The position numbers and the translations under genes were made by a program. Under the pieces are notes generated by a model that worked only from the letters and a program-made list of their open reading frames with translations, was not told the origin of the DNA and made no database searches. From NCBI RefSeq assembly GCF_030052815.1, contig NC_079496.1:81333652-81397651 (forward strand): DNA of 64,000 bases. The letters are read 5' to 3'. Below are positions 1-12,635 of the stretch, piece by piece (the stretch's first letter is position 1; every line of letters starts with the position of its first letter). Source of the DNA: Hevea brasiliensis (taxonomy: Eukaryota > Streptophyta > Magnoliopsida > Malpighiales > Euphorbiaceae).

Positions 1-1436
1 CCCAATCACATTGTGCCAGGTGTCAAACTTAGATTTAATCTTAACTTTGATCATGTTACATGATTAAAAGATATATGGCAAGCTTATGTGTAGTGCCATG
101 TGTCACCATCTCATGGTGCTACATGTCACCCTGTGAAATGACCAAAATACCCTTGTGTCTTAATTTTGATTTCTCAACCCAAAATAATTATTTCTCTTCT
201 TCTAATCAATTTATATCAAATATAAATTAATTAATTAATCTCTATTAACTAATTGCTCATAATTAAATTCATATTTAAACACTTTAAATATAAATTTAAC
301 TTATACTATACATCCAATAACCTAGATTTAGTTTCAAGCCATGCTAGGGACTTTGCAATCTAATTGCAAATCAAACCTATTTAATTAATCAATTAAACTC
401 TTTAACTAATTAATTAAATCACATTTAACTTAGTGATTACTTGTGTATGTGTGTGACTCACTAGGCTCATCACTAATTGGCAATGAGATATGATATCAAC
501 TCTTAATATCATCAGAACTCTTTCTTACCATCAATGATTTCTCTAAATCGTTTTACGCAAGTCATAAACTATGGTTAACACCTATCATAGCATGCCATAG
601 CCACCCAACTAGTAATAAGATTTACCTTAAATGAACCTATAATCATATGTTACCATGCACTAGAATCTCTCTATTACAAAATCCCAATTCGAGCTGGAGT
701 CATGGTTTATGTCAAACCCCATTTGCTATGAATATTATGTTCTCTTTTAATTTCAGTTCTTGATTAAAAAGATTTTCTCATCAGAAACTCTTTTCTGATT
801 AAATCTATCTATCCTGGCCAGGAACTTGAAACTTTAAGAACAATTAAATGAATATAGGATTTTATCCCTATTTACTTAGGGTAATAGATTCCATCTTGAT
901 CAATACCTACCTCCATATATAACTAGTAGGAGCCAACACATGCCCATATACCCATACACAGTACAAGTATGAAAGCAGTATCAAACTCAAACCACCTATA
1001 TACAAGATAACTCTGCTATCTCAGGTCTAAAGATTATAAGCACTGATATGATTTATGACAATGCATTGATAAGAGTAAACTCCATGTGCATGTCATAAAT
1101 GTCACTGGTTCGGCCTACTTATCATGCATAAGTGCCTATCATGTTTATTATATGGCATGAGACTCACCATTCCATTTTATTTACATCTCATACAAATAAC
1201 TTGGGAACAAACATGATTATAATCTTTCTGGATAAGTCATGTCCTTATTGTGAAGTATCTTCGATTGTGAACCAATTTATGATACTTTGTGCTAGAAATA
1301 ATGTCACTCATATTCTTAACAACTTAAGAATAAAATTTCTAGCAAAATATCAATGGATCTTTTCTATTACACATAAATATATTATGTAAACGAAAAAGTG
1401 AAAATGCCTTTTATTAATAAAATATGTACAAGATAC
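1..1436 (-). mobile_element. copia-1 3' LTR, window-truncated main part
   Basis: This is the 3' LTR of a minus-strand Ty1/copia element. It matches base for base over long stretches the other LTR of the same element at about 11198-12589. About 0.6 kb of this LTR lies left of the window, so the element's outer end and its target duplication cannot be seen. The LTR is broken at 1436 by a solo gypsy LTR and resumes at 4987 after the duplicated GATAC. No gene is carried. An 85-codon plus-strand frame at 1132-1389 is antisense to the element and shows no sign of selection. Confidence 0.93.
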
Positions 1437-4400
1437 TGTCACATCCTACCCCTCTGTAAGGCATAACATGATCCCGTAGTATACCTAATGAATTACCAAA
1501 CTTCGTCTACTGATAACCCATTAAATACACTACAAGGGATTTTAAACCTTTTCTTATTTCTTTTTACAGTGGTGAGCACTTTTGATAAGTGTAAAATTTT
1601 TTTTACTGAAGTGAAACCAAATAACAAATCTGATTATCAATAATTTCTGTAAAAATTTTGGCAAAGTGCCATTTGTATTTTGAATAAAATAGTTCTTCAA
1701 AAACCTGTAAAAAAAAAAAAGCACTTCCAATATATCTCTTCAATCCCAAACTCCAATAATAATTTAATACAATAATTTCTCAACATTTGTCAACTCAATT
1801 CAATATCAATTTTTTAGTGTTTTCAAAAACTGAGATAAGAGAAATATATCACAATATTTTTACAGGCCAAAATAATTTACAAATTTAGTTTACAACTGCT
1901 CAAGACCAGGACAATATATACATACAGAGCACATACATTGCAACAAAAACTATAAAAATATGGTATACTCAATATACCCGGCGAAATCTCAAAATGTAGC
2001 ACAAGCAGCCTACCCTGCTGCTCTGTCCATCTGTCTACCTGCGACAGCAATGAAAAAGCTATCACTGAGTCAATGTCTCAGTGGTGCACAACATTAAGAA
2101 AATGCAATTTAAAACCATAAACCATAAATCATATAAACTATTGATGCTTAAAATCATAGTTAAATTCAAAAGACAGAGAATGTCATAAAGAATTAAACTC
2201 CATTTCACAATATCACAATAATTATCAATAAATCACACACACAGCTTAATCATGATTCCATAGTCTAATTCGTCCAAAAAGTCGATGGCTAGTGAGGAAT
2301 AACATAGCTAGCTAGCAATTATATGAGTACTCATTCTATTCGTCCTCAACTAACACACACCTCAACACTTCAGTCAGAGAGGGAATTCAAAGCCAATTCG
2401 TCCCACTAGACAAGCTAGCAAGGAATTCAATCAAATATACATGATAGCTGTGGTTTCAAACCATTTACAATATTTTTCAAATAATAAGTATCCATCAAAT
2501 TCCATTCAAATAATTTTTCCCAATTTAAGCAATAACATACAAATTGTCATAATTTATTTCAATTGAAAATTCAAAAGAAATAACTGTTGTGCACAAACCT
2601 CTGAAGTGTAATCTTTTGGCCCTGACTCAGTGTTTCTTTCCCTTTCCCTGAGTCTTTGCTAACTGAAACACATAATTTAAAGTGTTTCAGTACTCATTTA
2701 AACTGTCTCTAACAATAAGATTCAATAATTAATTTATTTAATACTATTGCTTTCCTTAGTCAACCTATAATGTTGACCCTTAATGCACTCTAGAGGAATA
2801 AATATTAATGTTACCAATATGTCACATTTTATACTCCTTTAGTGTTGATACATGTTACCAAATTCATTTTCAAGTGTATTGCATTTTATTACAATTTATT
2901 GGATTTCGGTATGCTATTTTGACCTAGCTGGATGACCTAGTTCCCTCGGTTTTCGATTTCTAGTTCGACTTACAAACTTGTAGGTCTATGACATAGTGAA
3001 TTTTTGGCACAAATTTAGGTCATTTGGAGTTTACTAGACCAAGTTATGGTCATTTTACTATTGCTGGTCAGATTACACTAAAATGGCAAACTTAGGTCAT
3101 TTTTAGGTCATTTCTGGTTCTGGCAGTTTTTAGACCTGAACTTATGCAAGTATTTTAACTTGCTTATGGTCATTTTGGGGTTTTGGTGTCTTCATAAGAG
3201 TTGTAGCTCTATGTCTTAGATATCCATTGTATAAATTTTAGGTTAATTGGACCTGTTTTGAGTGAGTTATGGCCAAAACACTAACTGCTGTCCAAATGGT
3301 CAATTTTCAGGTTTGCAAAGTCACTAATCCAGATTTGGTCAATTCTCATGTCACTTTTTGGATAGAATTTAGGTAGGCTTTCTTTATGAAAGTTGGCACA
3401 TTTTGTGCCTAGTTTCACCTCTCATTGGCCTCATACCAATTAGAGTCACACACTTAGGGTTATAGGCTCATTTGCACACTGCCCTCTACATGCCTCTCAA
3501 ACACCAAATCAAACACACATTCACCAATTATATCTTCACTTCCCCAAACCATTCTGTATTTGGTACTAACCATAACCATTCATTACTTTACATTATAGGT
3601 CAACTTGGACAGAATATAATAACTTCACAATACACCAAATGAAATCATAATTCACAAAATCCAAACCCAACAATATATACACATAAACACTCCTAATTAT
3701 TACACACACTTCCATCATCAAATTGCATACCTTATCACTACTATTTCATATACATATGCTGCCATTTTTTTGTACCATAGTTCAATAACATTTCATGAAC
3801 TTAAACATTACCAATCTTCATTATGAGGCTGCCCAAGTAACACATTCACATCAAACATCCATTTTCACTTTGGAAGCTTACCATTCAAACTTTATACATG
3901 GAAATCAACTTCAACACATTTAAACACTTAAATCAATACCCCAAATCACCAAATACATGAAGAAAACAAGTTAACATATTGAATTTCCATGGCTGCCGAA
4001 ATGGAGCAGCACCTTAACTTACCAAACTTCAATTTTTCTTCCATAAATCAACTCACCACAATCTTAGTTACAATTTTAATGAAATAAGAAATGAAAACAC
4101 ACACTTATCTCTTTTGAAGCTTCTTAAAAACTCACCAAAACTTATCCTTCTTGCTCCCTTATTGCTACCCAAGGTGTGTAGACAACTTTTAATGAAGGCA
4201 CTTGAGGTTTTTATGGTTTAATCATGGTGGATTAGAGCTTGGTGTGTGGACGGCAATGGAGGTTTTCATGGAACATGAAATTCGGCCAAAGTGAAAAATG
4301 ATGAAGAAAAAGATGGTGAGTGGCTATACACCTATCCATTTGTTGTTTAAACACCCCTTAGTGCTCCACTAATTCCATTTAAAGCTTATTATAATCCAAA

Positions 4401-4981
4401 GTTTTCACAATTTTGCAAATTGGCCACCACACTTTCACTAATTATATTAGGTACCACACTTTTAATTTTCATGATATTTTCAAAGTTTAATATCATTTAT
4501 TTTTAATAGACATTTAGGTCAAAAGACAACTTGGGGTGTCAATTGACCAAAATGCCCCTATTCTGGTTGTATTCTCGATTTTTCGATAATACCGATTTTT
4601 ATCGATTTCTCGATTTCTCATTTTTCTTTGTACTAATTAATTAATTTTTCTTTGACATTTCTAATATTATTTATACTTTAATAGATGTTTATTTAAGTAT
4701 TAAAAATATTTCTCAGGGTTTCTCGCGGTCCAGGGCTAGTTAACGGTCCATGCCGCAACTTCTCGTTGCGGTCAACCATTGCTACGATTTTCGACTCATT
4801 TAACTTGGTCACATTTCATTGCTATTATTTTCCTTTTGTTTTCTTGTATTTTTCTCTATTGTATTTCAATATTATATATCTCCTCACTAATATTTAAGTA
4901 TAATTCCAGGCATCCTAACTATCTAGACAGACACTGGTCACCGGAATAGTAGAACGCACTACTGAACATAGGGGCGTTACA
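1437..4981 (-). mobile_element. solo gypsy LTR, family A, duplication GATAC
   Basis: A 3545-bp long terminal repeat reads TGTAACGCCCC...GGATGTGACA on the minus strand, so both ends carry TG/CA. It is flanked by the direct 5-bp duplication GATAC (1432-1436 and 4982-4986). There is no PBS, polypurine tract or coding domain inside, so it is a solo LTR left by LTR-LTR recombination. Both ends match the LTR of element iii (49636 and 61813) and the solo LTR at 27275-31061. It splits the copia-1 LTR and is therefore younger than copia-1. The conserved stem-loop/acceptor-like block lies at 2035-2092 on the minus strand. Confidence 0.95.
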
Positions 4982-5022
4982 GATACATACTAAATGATAT
5001 GCTCTAGGGCATACTACTAACA
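4982..5022 (-). mobile_element. copia-1 3' LTR, tail
   Basis: This is the remaining piece of the copia-1 3' LTR after the solo LTR insertion. On the minus strand it is the first 41 bases of the LTR, starting TGTTAGTAGTATGCCC. It is the same as the terminus of the other three copia LTR copies (12635, 41483, 48813). Bases 4982-4986 are the GATAC duplicate. Confidence 0.95.
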
Positions 5023-5032
5023 ATCTTCCACT
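5023..5032 (-). other. copia-1 polypurine tract
   Basis: On the minus strand AGTGGAAGAT sits directly before the 3' LTR. This is the usual place for the plus-strand primer of a copia element. In copia-2 the same site reads AGTGGGAGAT. Confidence 0.8.
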
Positions 5033-5036
5033 AGCA

Positions 5037-5600
5037 CTAGAGCCATTCATTACAATATCTTAGACCCATCTTCTCAAGATGTTGGTCTAGCTGAGTTTGT
5101 GACATAGGCTTAGTAAATGGATCAGCTGGATTTTCAGTTGATGCTATTTTCTGCATGGCTACATCGCCTCGCCCAACTAATTCTTTGATAATATGATAGC
5201 ACCTTTCTATGTGTTTGGATTTCTGATGAGACCGGGGTTCCTTAGCCTGTATGACTGCTCCATTATTGTCATAGTGAAGTGGAACTGCTAACTCAATGAA
5301 AGGAACTACTGCAAGTTTTACCACAAACTTCTTTATTCAAACAACTTCCTTTACAGCATCTGATGTAGCAATATACTCAGCCTCTGTAGTGGAATCTGCA
5401 GTCGTACCCTGTTTAGAACTCTTCCAACTGACTGCACCTCTATTACAAATGAACACATATCTTGAGGTAGACTTGCTATCATCGATATCTTATTGGAAAT
5501 CAGAATCGGTATAACCATCCAATTGCAAGTCACCACCTCCATATATCAAGAATAAATCCTTAGTTCTTCTCAAGTACTTAAGGATATTCTTGACAGCTAT
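5037..5600 (-). pseudogene. copia-1 RNase H domain and pol C-terminus, degenerate
   Basis: This is the C-terminal end of a Ty1/copia polyprotein, whose RNase H removes the RNA strand of the RNA-DNA hybrid during reverse transcription. A 95-codon frame at 5037-5324 encodes a copia RNase H tail, including DNNGAVIQ, the KHIERCYHII block and the NPADPFTKP stretch, and ends at a natural stop. The upstream part of the domain (5351-5542) is in another frame, so there is at least one frameshift, and stop codons are present. It is a non-functional relic. The order RT then RNase H after IN is diagnostic of copia rather than gypsy. Confidence 0.85.
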
Positions 5601-6796
5601 CTAGTGTTCCAAACCTAGATTGGATTGATACCTGCTAGTCAAACTAACAGCATATGCGATATCCAGCCTAGTACACAATATTGCATATATCAAACTTTCA
5701 ATAGCCGAAGCATATGGAATCCTAGCCATTTTATCTCTTTCTTCAGGTGTCTTTGGAGACATCTCTTTAGAAAGATGGATACCATGTCTCACTGGTAACA
5801 ATCCTCTCTTGGAATCAACCATGTTAACCCTCTTTAACACCTTTTCCAAGTATAGACTTTGGGATAAATCAATTATTCTTTTCGCTCTATCTCTATAGAT
5901 GTGAATCCCAAGAATATAGGTTGCCTCCCCTAAGTCTTTCATAGAGAATGTATTTGACAACCATATCTTTACAGTTATCAACATACCTATGTCATTACCT
6001 ATCAACAGAATGTCATCCACATATAAGACAAGGAAAGTGATAGCACTATCACTAACCTTCTTATATACACATGGCTCATCCTTATTTTTGATAAAATCAA
6101 ATGACTTAATGGCTTTATCAAAACGGATGTTCCAACTCCTCGAAGCTTGTTTCAACCCATAAATGGATCACTTTAGCTTGCATACCTTGGAACCATCTTG
6201 GGATTCAAAACCCCTAGGTTGTTCCATGAAAATGTTTTTTTCAATGTATTGAGAAAAGCTGTTTTGACATCCATTTGCCAAATCTCATAATCATAGTATG
6301 CAGCTATTGCTAATAAAATCCTAATTGATTTAAACATGGCAACAGGCGAGAAAGTCTCCTCATAGTCGATTTCTTGCCTTTAGCGAAACCCTTTCACTAC
6401 TAGCCTTGCTTTATAGGTCTCTACCTTTCCATCAGAACTAATTTTCTTCTTGAAAACCCATTTGTTCCCTATAGGTACAATACCTTCAGGTGGATCAACA
6501 GTATTCCAAACTTGATTCTTATACATGGAATCAATCTCAGATTTCATAGCATCAATCCATTTTGAAGAGTCTATATCTGATATAGCTTCTTCATAGGTAA
6601 GTGGATCATCTCCATGATCTACTTCTTCATGAGTAGATAACTCTTGTTCTTCTTCATGAAGGAAACCATATCTCACTGGTGGGTGAGATAACCTGATTGA
6701 TCTACGAGGAATAATTATAGATGTTTCATCAATAGGTTTAAGTTGACTAGATGGATCTATATCCATCTGATCTGTTGGTTGGTCAAAATTCTCCAA
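5601..6796 (-). pseudogene. copia-1 reverse transcriptase, frameshifted
   Basis: This is a Ty1/copia reverse transcriptase (RVT_2 type). The N-terminal part is in frame at 6380-6796 (WIDAMKSEIDSMYKN, then GNKWVFKKK). A middle section around 6160-6380, which includes the QMDVKTAFLN region, is broken by stops and shifts. The C-terminal half, in frame at 5601-6155, holds the catalytic YVDD box at 6012-6023, still intact, followed by ILGI and the fingers/thumb region. Several in-frame stops and at least two frameshifts rule out a working enzyme. The strongly acidic stretch near 6600-6790 is the usual linker from integrase to RT. Confidence 0.88.
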
Positions 6797-7695
6797 TTCT
6801 AACTCTATTTGCCTTCCTTTGCCTCCTTCTTGAACAAACTATTGTTCAAGAAATGTGGCATCTCTACTTACCACAACCTTTTGTGATGTAGGCAAATAAA
6901 AATAATATCCAAAACTCTCTTTTGGATATCCAACAAATCGGCTCTTTTCTTATCTGGTTTCCAATTTATCAGTGTTCAGCTTTTTGATATAAGCTGGACA
7001 ACCCCAAATCTTAACATGCTTAAGACTTGGTTTTCTTCCATGCCATACCTCATAAGGTGTGGAAGATACTGATTTTGAAGGAATCCTATTCAGAACATGC
7101 AAAGCTGATTCTAATGCAAATCCCCAAAAGGAGATTGGCATATCAGTATAGCTCATCATACTACGTACCATATGCAATAGGGTACGATTTCTCCTTTTAG
7201 ATACATCATGCAGCTATGGTGTTCCTGGAGGAGTCAGTTGGGAAAAAATGCAATGCTCTTTCAAGTATTCATCAAATTCAGTACTCAAGTATTCACCTCC
7301 ACGATCTGATCGAAGAGCTTTAATACTTTTTCCTGTTTGATTTTCTACTTTAGATTTAAGTTCTTTGAACTTTTAAAGGACTCATGTTTGTATTTCATCA
7401 AATACAAATACCCAAATCTTGATTTATCATCAGTAAAGGTAATAAAATAATGAAAACCGCCTCTAGCCATTTTTTTAAATGGACCACATACATCACTATG
7501 TATTAGCTCCAAAATATTTTCAGCTCTTAGCCCTTATCCAACAAAGGGTGATCTGGTCATTTTGCCTTAAAGGCAGGATTCACAAGTTGGAGTAGGTTCA
7601 GAACCCAATGGGGATAAAATCCCCATTTTCTCCAGTTTTGCAATCTTATCTTATGCAACATGACCTAACCTTAAGTGCCAAATATATTTTGAACT
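6797..7695 (-). pseudogene. copia-1 integrase, degenerate
   Basis: This is the integrase region of the copia polyprotein, which in an intact element inserts the cDNA into the chromosome. From high to low coordinates: an HLRLGH...CxxC pre-integrase zinc region (about 7560-7690), the core containing HSDVCGPF (first D), the LRSDRGGEY-type second D block (about 7300), and the downstream RSMMSYTDMPISFWG block, in frame at 6950-7177. Stops lie in the core and after the RNRTLL block. Integrase placed before RT confirms the copia order. Confidence 0.83.
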
Positions 7696-8415
7696 TTAGT
7701 TGATTTTCACCATGGCATTGCATTCATTTAGATCACTTGCATTCAATTTGTGTTTGTCATTATTATCCAAATAATAAAGACGATCATTCATATAACCCGA
7801 GCCAACATATTTATTTTCAAAATAAATATTGCAAACATCTTCTGTGAACTGAAATTCATAACCATCTCTAGTCAAACTAGATATCGAAATGATGTTCTTA
7901 AAAGCATCAGGTACATATAAGATATTATTCAAACACAAAACATGTCCAGACATGTAAAAAGATTTAGATCCTATGGCTAAAGCTTCAACAGTTGAGCCAT
8001 CACCAATCTGGAGTCTAACATCTCGAGAATGCAAGCTGCTATTGTTTACTAGTTCCTGCATATCATAAGAAATGTGAGAACTGGCACCAATATCTAAAAC
8101 CCAAGCTGTAGATGAACTATGAGTATCATCAAAATCTAAATAACAAGATATGGGCATACCTTCCGAAGGTGTATCCTTCTTGTTCTTCTGTAAAGCAAGA
8201 TACCCTGGGCAGTTCCTTTTCTAGTGCCCATCCTGCTGGCAGTGGAAACACTTTCCTTTGCCTCCATCAGCTTTAGTCTTCCCTTTCTGTTTAGCTATCT
8301 TCTTGGAAGGACCAGAAATTTGAAGTTTCTTTTTCTTATTGCCCTTCTTCTTGTTGGACTTTCCAGTAGAAGAAGATGTAATCAAAGCTACCTCTTTTCC
8401 TTTATTGCCTGGCAT
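7696..8415 (-). pseudogene. copia-1 nucleocapsid zinc knuckle and aspartic protease
   Basis: The lysine-rich nucleocapsid tail (8221-8415) ends in a CCHC zinc knuckle (CFHCQQDGH, stop, KRNC), with a TAG stop exactly inside the knuckle at about 8221. Downstream (7696-8157) is the aspartic protease that would cleave the polyprotein, with the active-site box WVLDIGASSH at about 8070-8105. The catalytic Asp is kept, while the following residue is Ile instead of the usual Thr or Ser. This segment is largely deleted in copia-2, so copia-1 is the better reference for the family. Confidence 0.85.
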
Positions 8416-9021
8416 ATTCTTTTAGGCAATAACCAGCATGTTGAGTAAACCAGCCAAGGTGCATTCCTACTTAGTCATATGGAAATTTATCACAAAATTC
8501 CCAAAAGACTCAGGAAGGAATAGAAGGATCAAATCCATTTGCAGTTGGAAATCCATGTTAAAGTCAAGATCTTCCAGCTGCTCAATCAACCGAATCACCT
8601 TGTGGACATGATCTCCAACATTCTGTCCCTTAGACATCCTCATGCGGAATAGCTATCTAGATATCTCATACCTAGCATTCCTACTGCGCTCACCATACAA
8701 CTCTTATAGGTGAAGGAGGATCTCACTCGCACTCTGCATGTTCTCATGCTGCTTCTGTAACTCATTACTCATAGAAGCAAGCATGTAACACTTGGCTCTC
8801 ATATCATTCTCCTTCCACTTGTCCAAAGTTTCATGTTCCTCTTGAGTGGCCTCTGGAGGTAAGGGACTAGGAACATTTGAGTCTAGAACATATCCTAAAT
8901 GTTCAAGGTTTAGGACAAGTTTCAAATTTCTTAGCCAATTAGAGAGATTAGGTCCTGTCAACCTATTGTGATCAAGTATGCTCACAAAGATATTGGATGG
9001 TGGTGGTTGTTGTGTGCTCAT
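8416..9021 (-). pseudogene. copia-1 gag (capsid), interrupted
   Basis: This is the N-terminal part of the copia gag, the structural protein of the virus-like particle. A 105-codon frame begins at 9021 with MSTQQPPPSN and runs to 8704. It contains the LTGPNLSNWLRNLKLVL block typical of copia gag (UBN2-like). After 8704 a stop interrupts it, but homology continues to the zinc-knuckle region. The start is supported because the same ATG and N-terminus occur in copia-2 at 45039. Confidence 0.85.
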
Positions 9022-9221
9022 TATTATCAGAAAATTAACTGCAGAAAATAATCAGATTAATTAGTAAATGTATCATATATTTAACCAAAATGATTATGGT
9101 CTTTTAATCAAATTGGTCTTCCCACTAACTTAGCGAATCCTACACTTCCAAAGTAGAAAATGGAAATCCTAGTTGGATGGATTTCTAGTGGGTGATTGAA
9201 TTCTTATAATCTTATTTATGA

Positions 9222-9438
9222 TCTTCAGGCATATCCATTATTGGAATTATAATAAACTATAAGTGAGCAACTCCTTGGCCATCACATCTCATGTGAGGTT
9301 CAATCCTTTACCTAGCCCCTAATGCTCAAAATCTCAAGCACATCCATTATTGACTTATCTTGCATTATTTAAGTTGATTCCATTGAGCCAGTAAACATGC
9401 AAATAATTTTAATATTCTCAGGCACATCCTTTATTGGC
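9222..9438 (-). repeat. three-copy CTCAGGCACATCCATTATTG-like motif
   Basis: Three imperfect copies of a roughly 20-bp motif (read on the plus strand) lie at 9222-9245, 9332-9352 and 9416-9438. The three matching copies in copia-2 lie near 45240, 45353 and 45436. Conservation of all three copies in both elements suggests an old family trait; the function is unknown. Confidence 0.7.
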
Positions 9439-10201
9439 CACCAAACCATTTACATATTTACAACATCTCATGCTTAATAATTATTCTTAAGAAAATCTCT
9501 TAAATTAATTGCATCATATGTAAGTATTTAAAATTTCTTAAAATAATTGCCTCAATGGAGGGACCATGTTATAATTACTTTAATTATACCATTTCCAACT
9601 TAATCATTTGTTTGGAAGATTTTGTGGTCGGCCTAATTACTATTATGGTCTCACTTTGCACATTGTCTATTTAGCATGCATATATCATATACTCGCATAC
9701 AATCCCACACATCTCATGCAATCATGGATAAACAATAAATATGGTATGATCATGGACTTTCTAAAGGATTCAATTCTGAGCCACCAAGAACTGAATCTGG
9801 GCATTCCTAGGTGCATTTCATTCATTCATATTACAAGAGTTACTAAAGGAGTACATAATCAACACTTGATCTTGAATTCTTCCCACTGGTCCCACCAATG
9901 CGCTTGACCTCCTTGATCTTCTTGCAATCCAATTACATAGTAATCCTTGGCATACCAAGGCGAATTTATAAGAACCAAATAAATGAAATTACAACCCAAA
10001 AATATCAAAACCTTTATAATACATGCCACCAAAATAAATTAAAATAAATTAATTAATTTACAACCCAAAAAAACATAAAAGAAATAAATCTAATCACATT
10101 AGTCTTTTATTGTCTATGATCATCCATCATGCATATCACTATTTAATAATTAAATAAAACAAACATACTTAAATTAAAATTGAATATCTCATATTCAACT
10201 T

Positions 10202-10306
10202 AAAAATCCAAATTTGAATATGATTCAAACAAATTTAAAAATTCAGATTTGAATCACATTCAAACAAATTTAAAAATTCATATTTGAATCACATTCAAAC
10301 AAATTT
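10202..10306 (-). repeat. 35-bp minisatellite, 3 copies, in copia-1 leader
   Basis: Three head-to-tail units of exactly 35 bp run 10202-10236, 10237-10271 and 10272-10306. Each has a core close to ATTTGAATCACATTCAAA, which is partly self-complementary. The same array in copia-2 (46179-46490) has about nine copies. Confidence 0.9.
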
Positions 10307-10553
10307 AATTGTATGATTATAATTCTAATTAAACAATTTAATTAGACATAAAATGGACTTTAGATCATACAACAATTGCACATTCAATATCCATCATACC
10401 TTCCACACCATAGTGGTGCCACAACCATGCGCACCATGGGCACAACCAAGCATACTGCCACCTTTTCTTTGCAACTAGCAATGAACCAATCATCTCATGA
10501 TCAAATCACACAATTAAATCATATATTAAACAATCTAAATAGCAAATATAGTG

Positions 10554-10565
10554 GCTCTGATACCA
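10554..10565 (-). other. copia-1 primer binding site (tRNA-iMet)
   Basis: On the minus strand TGGTATCAGAGC, complementary to the 3' end of plant initiator methionine tRNA, lies two bases inside the 5' LTR. It fixes the orientation of the element and the inner border of the LTR. Confidence 0.95.
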
Positions 10566-10567
10566 AT

Positions 10568-12635
10568 TGAAGGAGCGGAAGCATGAAAAACATAAGTTTA
10601 GATCATTGAATTCAAAATTTTTCTTCTAGGGTCTCATGCATTATGCAAGATTCATTGTTTATCTATTTGATTTCAATATTAAACAGCATATTAAAACTCT
10701 TTTAATATGTTTTTGGATCTACATTTGCCATTTAAGATTTTAGAATTAACAGATTAATTTATTAGAATCCTAGATTAAATCAAGAACAAGTACACTAACA
10801 TTTTGATGCTGTGTTTGGTACCTTTGGGATGTACCTAGGATACTAGATGTTGCCCCTCTAGCTTGTCTACACAAAGATCACCAATGGCAGCCCCTTGAAC
10901 AGCTTCTCAAGCCTTTCCAATCAATTAGAAATTAAGGTTTTGCCTTTAGAGATGTTATAGATGTATACAGGACACTAGAAACAATTTCTAGCAATTTTAA
11001 TTCAAGAAAATATTGGCAATTCTCTTTGAATTGATGAGAGATGAAGAAGAAGAGAGGGGAGAGACTCTTTGGGTGGCGGCACAAAAGAAAGAAATAGCAG
11101 CTTGTATTTTGTTCTTTCATCCTTTCCCTTATATAGCTAGGTCATCACTTAAAATCCTTGCCACATGTCATCTTCTAATTGGCTCGTAGTTTAATTGATC
11201 CAATCACATTATGCCAAGTGTCAAACTTAGATTTAATCTTGACTTTGATCATCTTACATGATTAAAAGACATATGGCAAGCTTATGTGTAGTGCCATGTG
11301 TCACCATCTCATGGTGCTACATGTCACCCTATGAAATGACCAAAATACCTTTGTGTCTTAATTTTGAGTTCTCAATCCAAAATAATTATTTCTCTTCTTC
11401 TAATCAATTTATATCAAATATAAATTAATTAATTAATCTCTATTAATTAATTTCTCATAATTAAATTCGTATTTAAACACTTTAAATATAAATTTAACTT
11501 ATACTATACATCCAATAACCTAGATTTGGTTTCAAGCCATGCTAGAGACTTTGCAATCTAATTGCAAACTAAACCTATTTAATTAATCAATTAAACTCTT
11601 TAACTAATTAATTAAATCACGTTTAACTTAGTGATTACTTGTGTATGTGTGTGACTTACTAGGCTCATCACTAAATGGCAATGAGATATGATATCAACTC
11701 TTAATATCATCAGAACTCTTTCTTACCGTAAATGATTCTCTAAATCATTTTAGGTACCTCATAGACTATGGTTAATACCTAGCATAGCATGCCATAGCCA
11801 CCCAACTAGTAATAAGATTTACCTTAAATGAACCTATAATCATATCCCAATTCGAGCTGGAGTCATGGTTTATGTCAAACCCCATTTGCTATGAATATTA
11901 TGTTCTCTTTTAATTTTAGTTCTTGATTAAAAAGATTTTCTCATCAGAAACTCTTTTTTTATTAAATCTATCTGTCCTGGCCAGGAACTTGAAATATCAA
12001 GAACAATTAAATGAACATAGAATTTTATCCCTATTTACTTAGGGTAACAGACTCCATCTTGATCAACACCTACTTCCATATATAACTAGTAGGAGCCAAC
12101 ACATGCCCATATACCCATACACAGTACAAGTATGAAAGCAGTATCAAACTCAAACTACCTATATACAAGATAACTGTGCTATGTCAGGTCTAAAGATTAT
12201 ATGCACTGATATGATTTATGACAATGCATTGACAAGAGTAAACTCCATGTACTTGTCATAAATGTTACTGGTTCAGCCTACTTATCATGCATAAGTGCTT
12301 ATCATGTTTGTTATATGGCATGAGACTCACCATTCCATCTTATTTACATCTCATATAAATAACTTGGGAACAAACATGATTATAATCTTTCTAGATAAGT
12401 CATATCCTTATTGTGAAGTGTCCTCGATTGTGAACCAATTTATGATACTTTGTACTAGAAATAATGTCACTCATATTCTTAACAACTTAAAAATAAAATT
12501 TCTAACAAAATATCAATGGACCTTTTCTATTACACATAAATATATTATGTAAATGGAAAAGTGAAAATGCCTTTTATTAATAAAACATGTACAAGATACA
12601 TACTAAATGATATGCTCTAGGGCATACTACTAACA
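10568..12635 (-). mobile_element. copia-1 5' LTR
   Basis: A 2068-bp LTR that on the minus strand starts TGTTAGTAGTATGCCC and ends CGCTCCTTCA, next to the PBS. A TATA-box candidate (TATATAA on the minus strand, 11129-11135) places the promoter about 1.5 kb into the LTR, leaving roughly 0.55 kb of R/U5. Copies of the same LTR are at 1-1436, 39393-41483 and 46749-48813. The bases right of 12635 (GGAGC) should recur left of the element outside the window. Confidence 0.95.
11129..11135 (-). promoter_or_regulatory. TATA box of copia-1 5' LTR
   Basis: CTATATAAGGG on the minus strand. The same TATATAA is kept in both copia-2 LTRs (39957-39963 and 47313-47319). Its conservation and its place ahead of a purine-rich leader support a Pol II promoter; activity is not shown. 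Confidence 0.65.

Larger units (their letters stand above)
9022..10553 (-). other. copia-1 5' leader (untranslated)
   Basis: This is about 1.5 kb between the primer binding site and the gag start of copia-1. It has no coding potential of its own and aligns along its length with the copia-2 leader (45040-46734). It contains a dispersed three-copy motif (9222-9438) and a three-copy 35-bp minisatellite (10202-10306). A leader this long would be expected to hold dimerisation and packaging signals; that role is inference. Confidence 0.8.

Noticed and set aside
1132..1389. 85-codon plus-strand frame conserved in three copia LTRs (also 12295-12552 and 41142-41399)
   Set aside because: It is antisense in the LTR. 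Between the first two copies I count about eight amino-acid changes against four or five silent ones, as expected without selection, and the fourth LTR copy (48513 onward) breaks it by a deletion.
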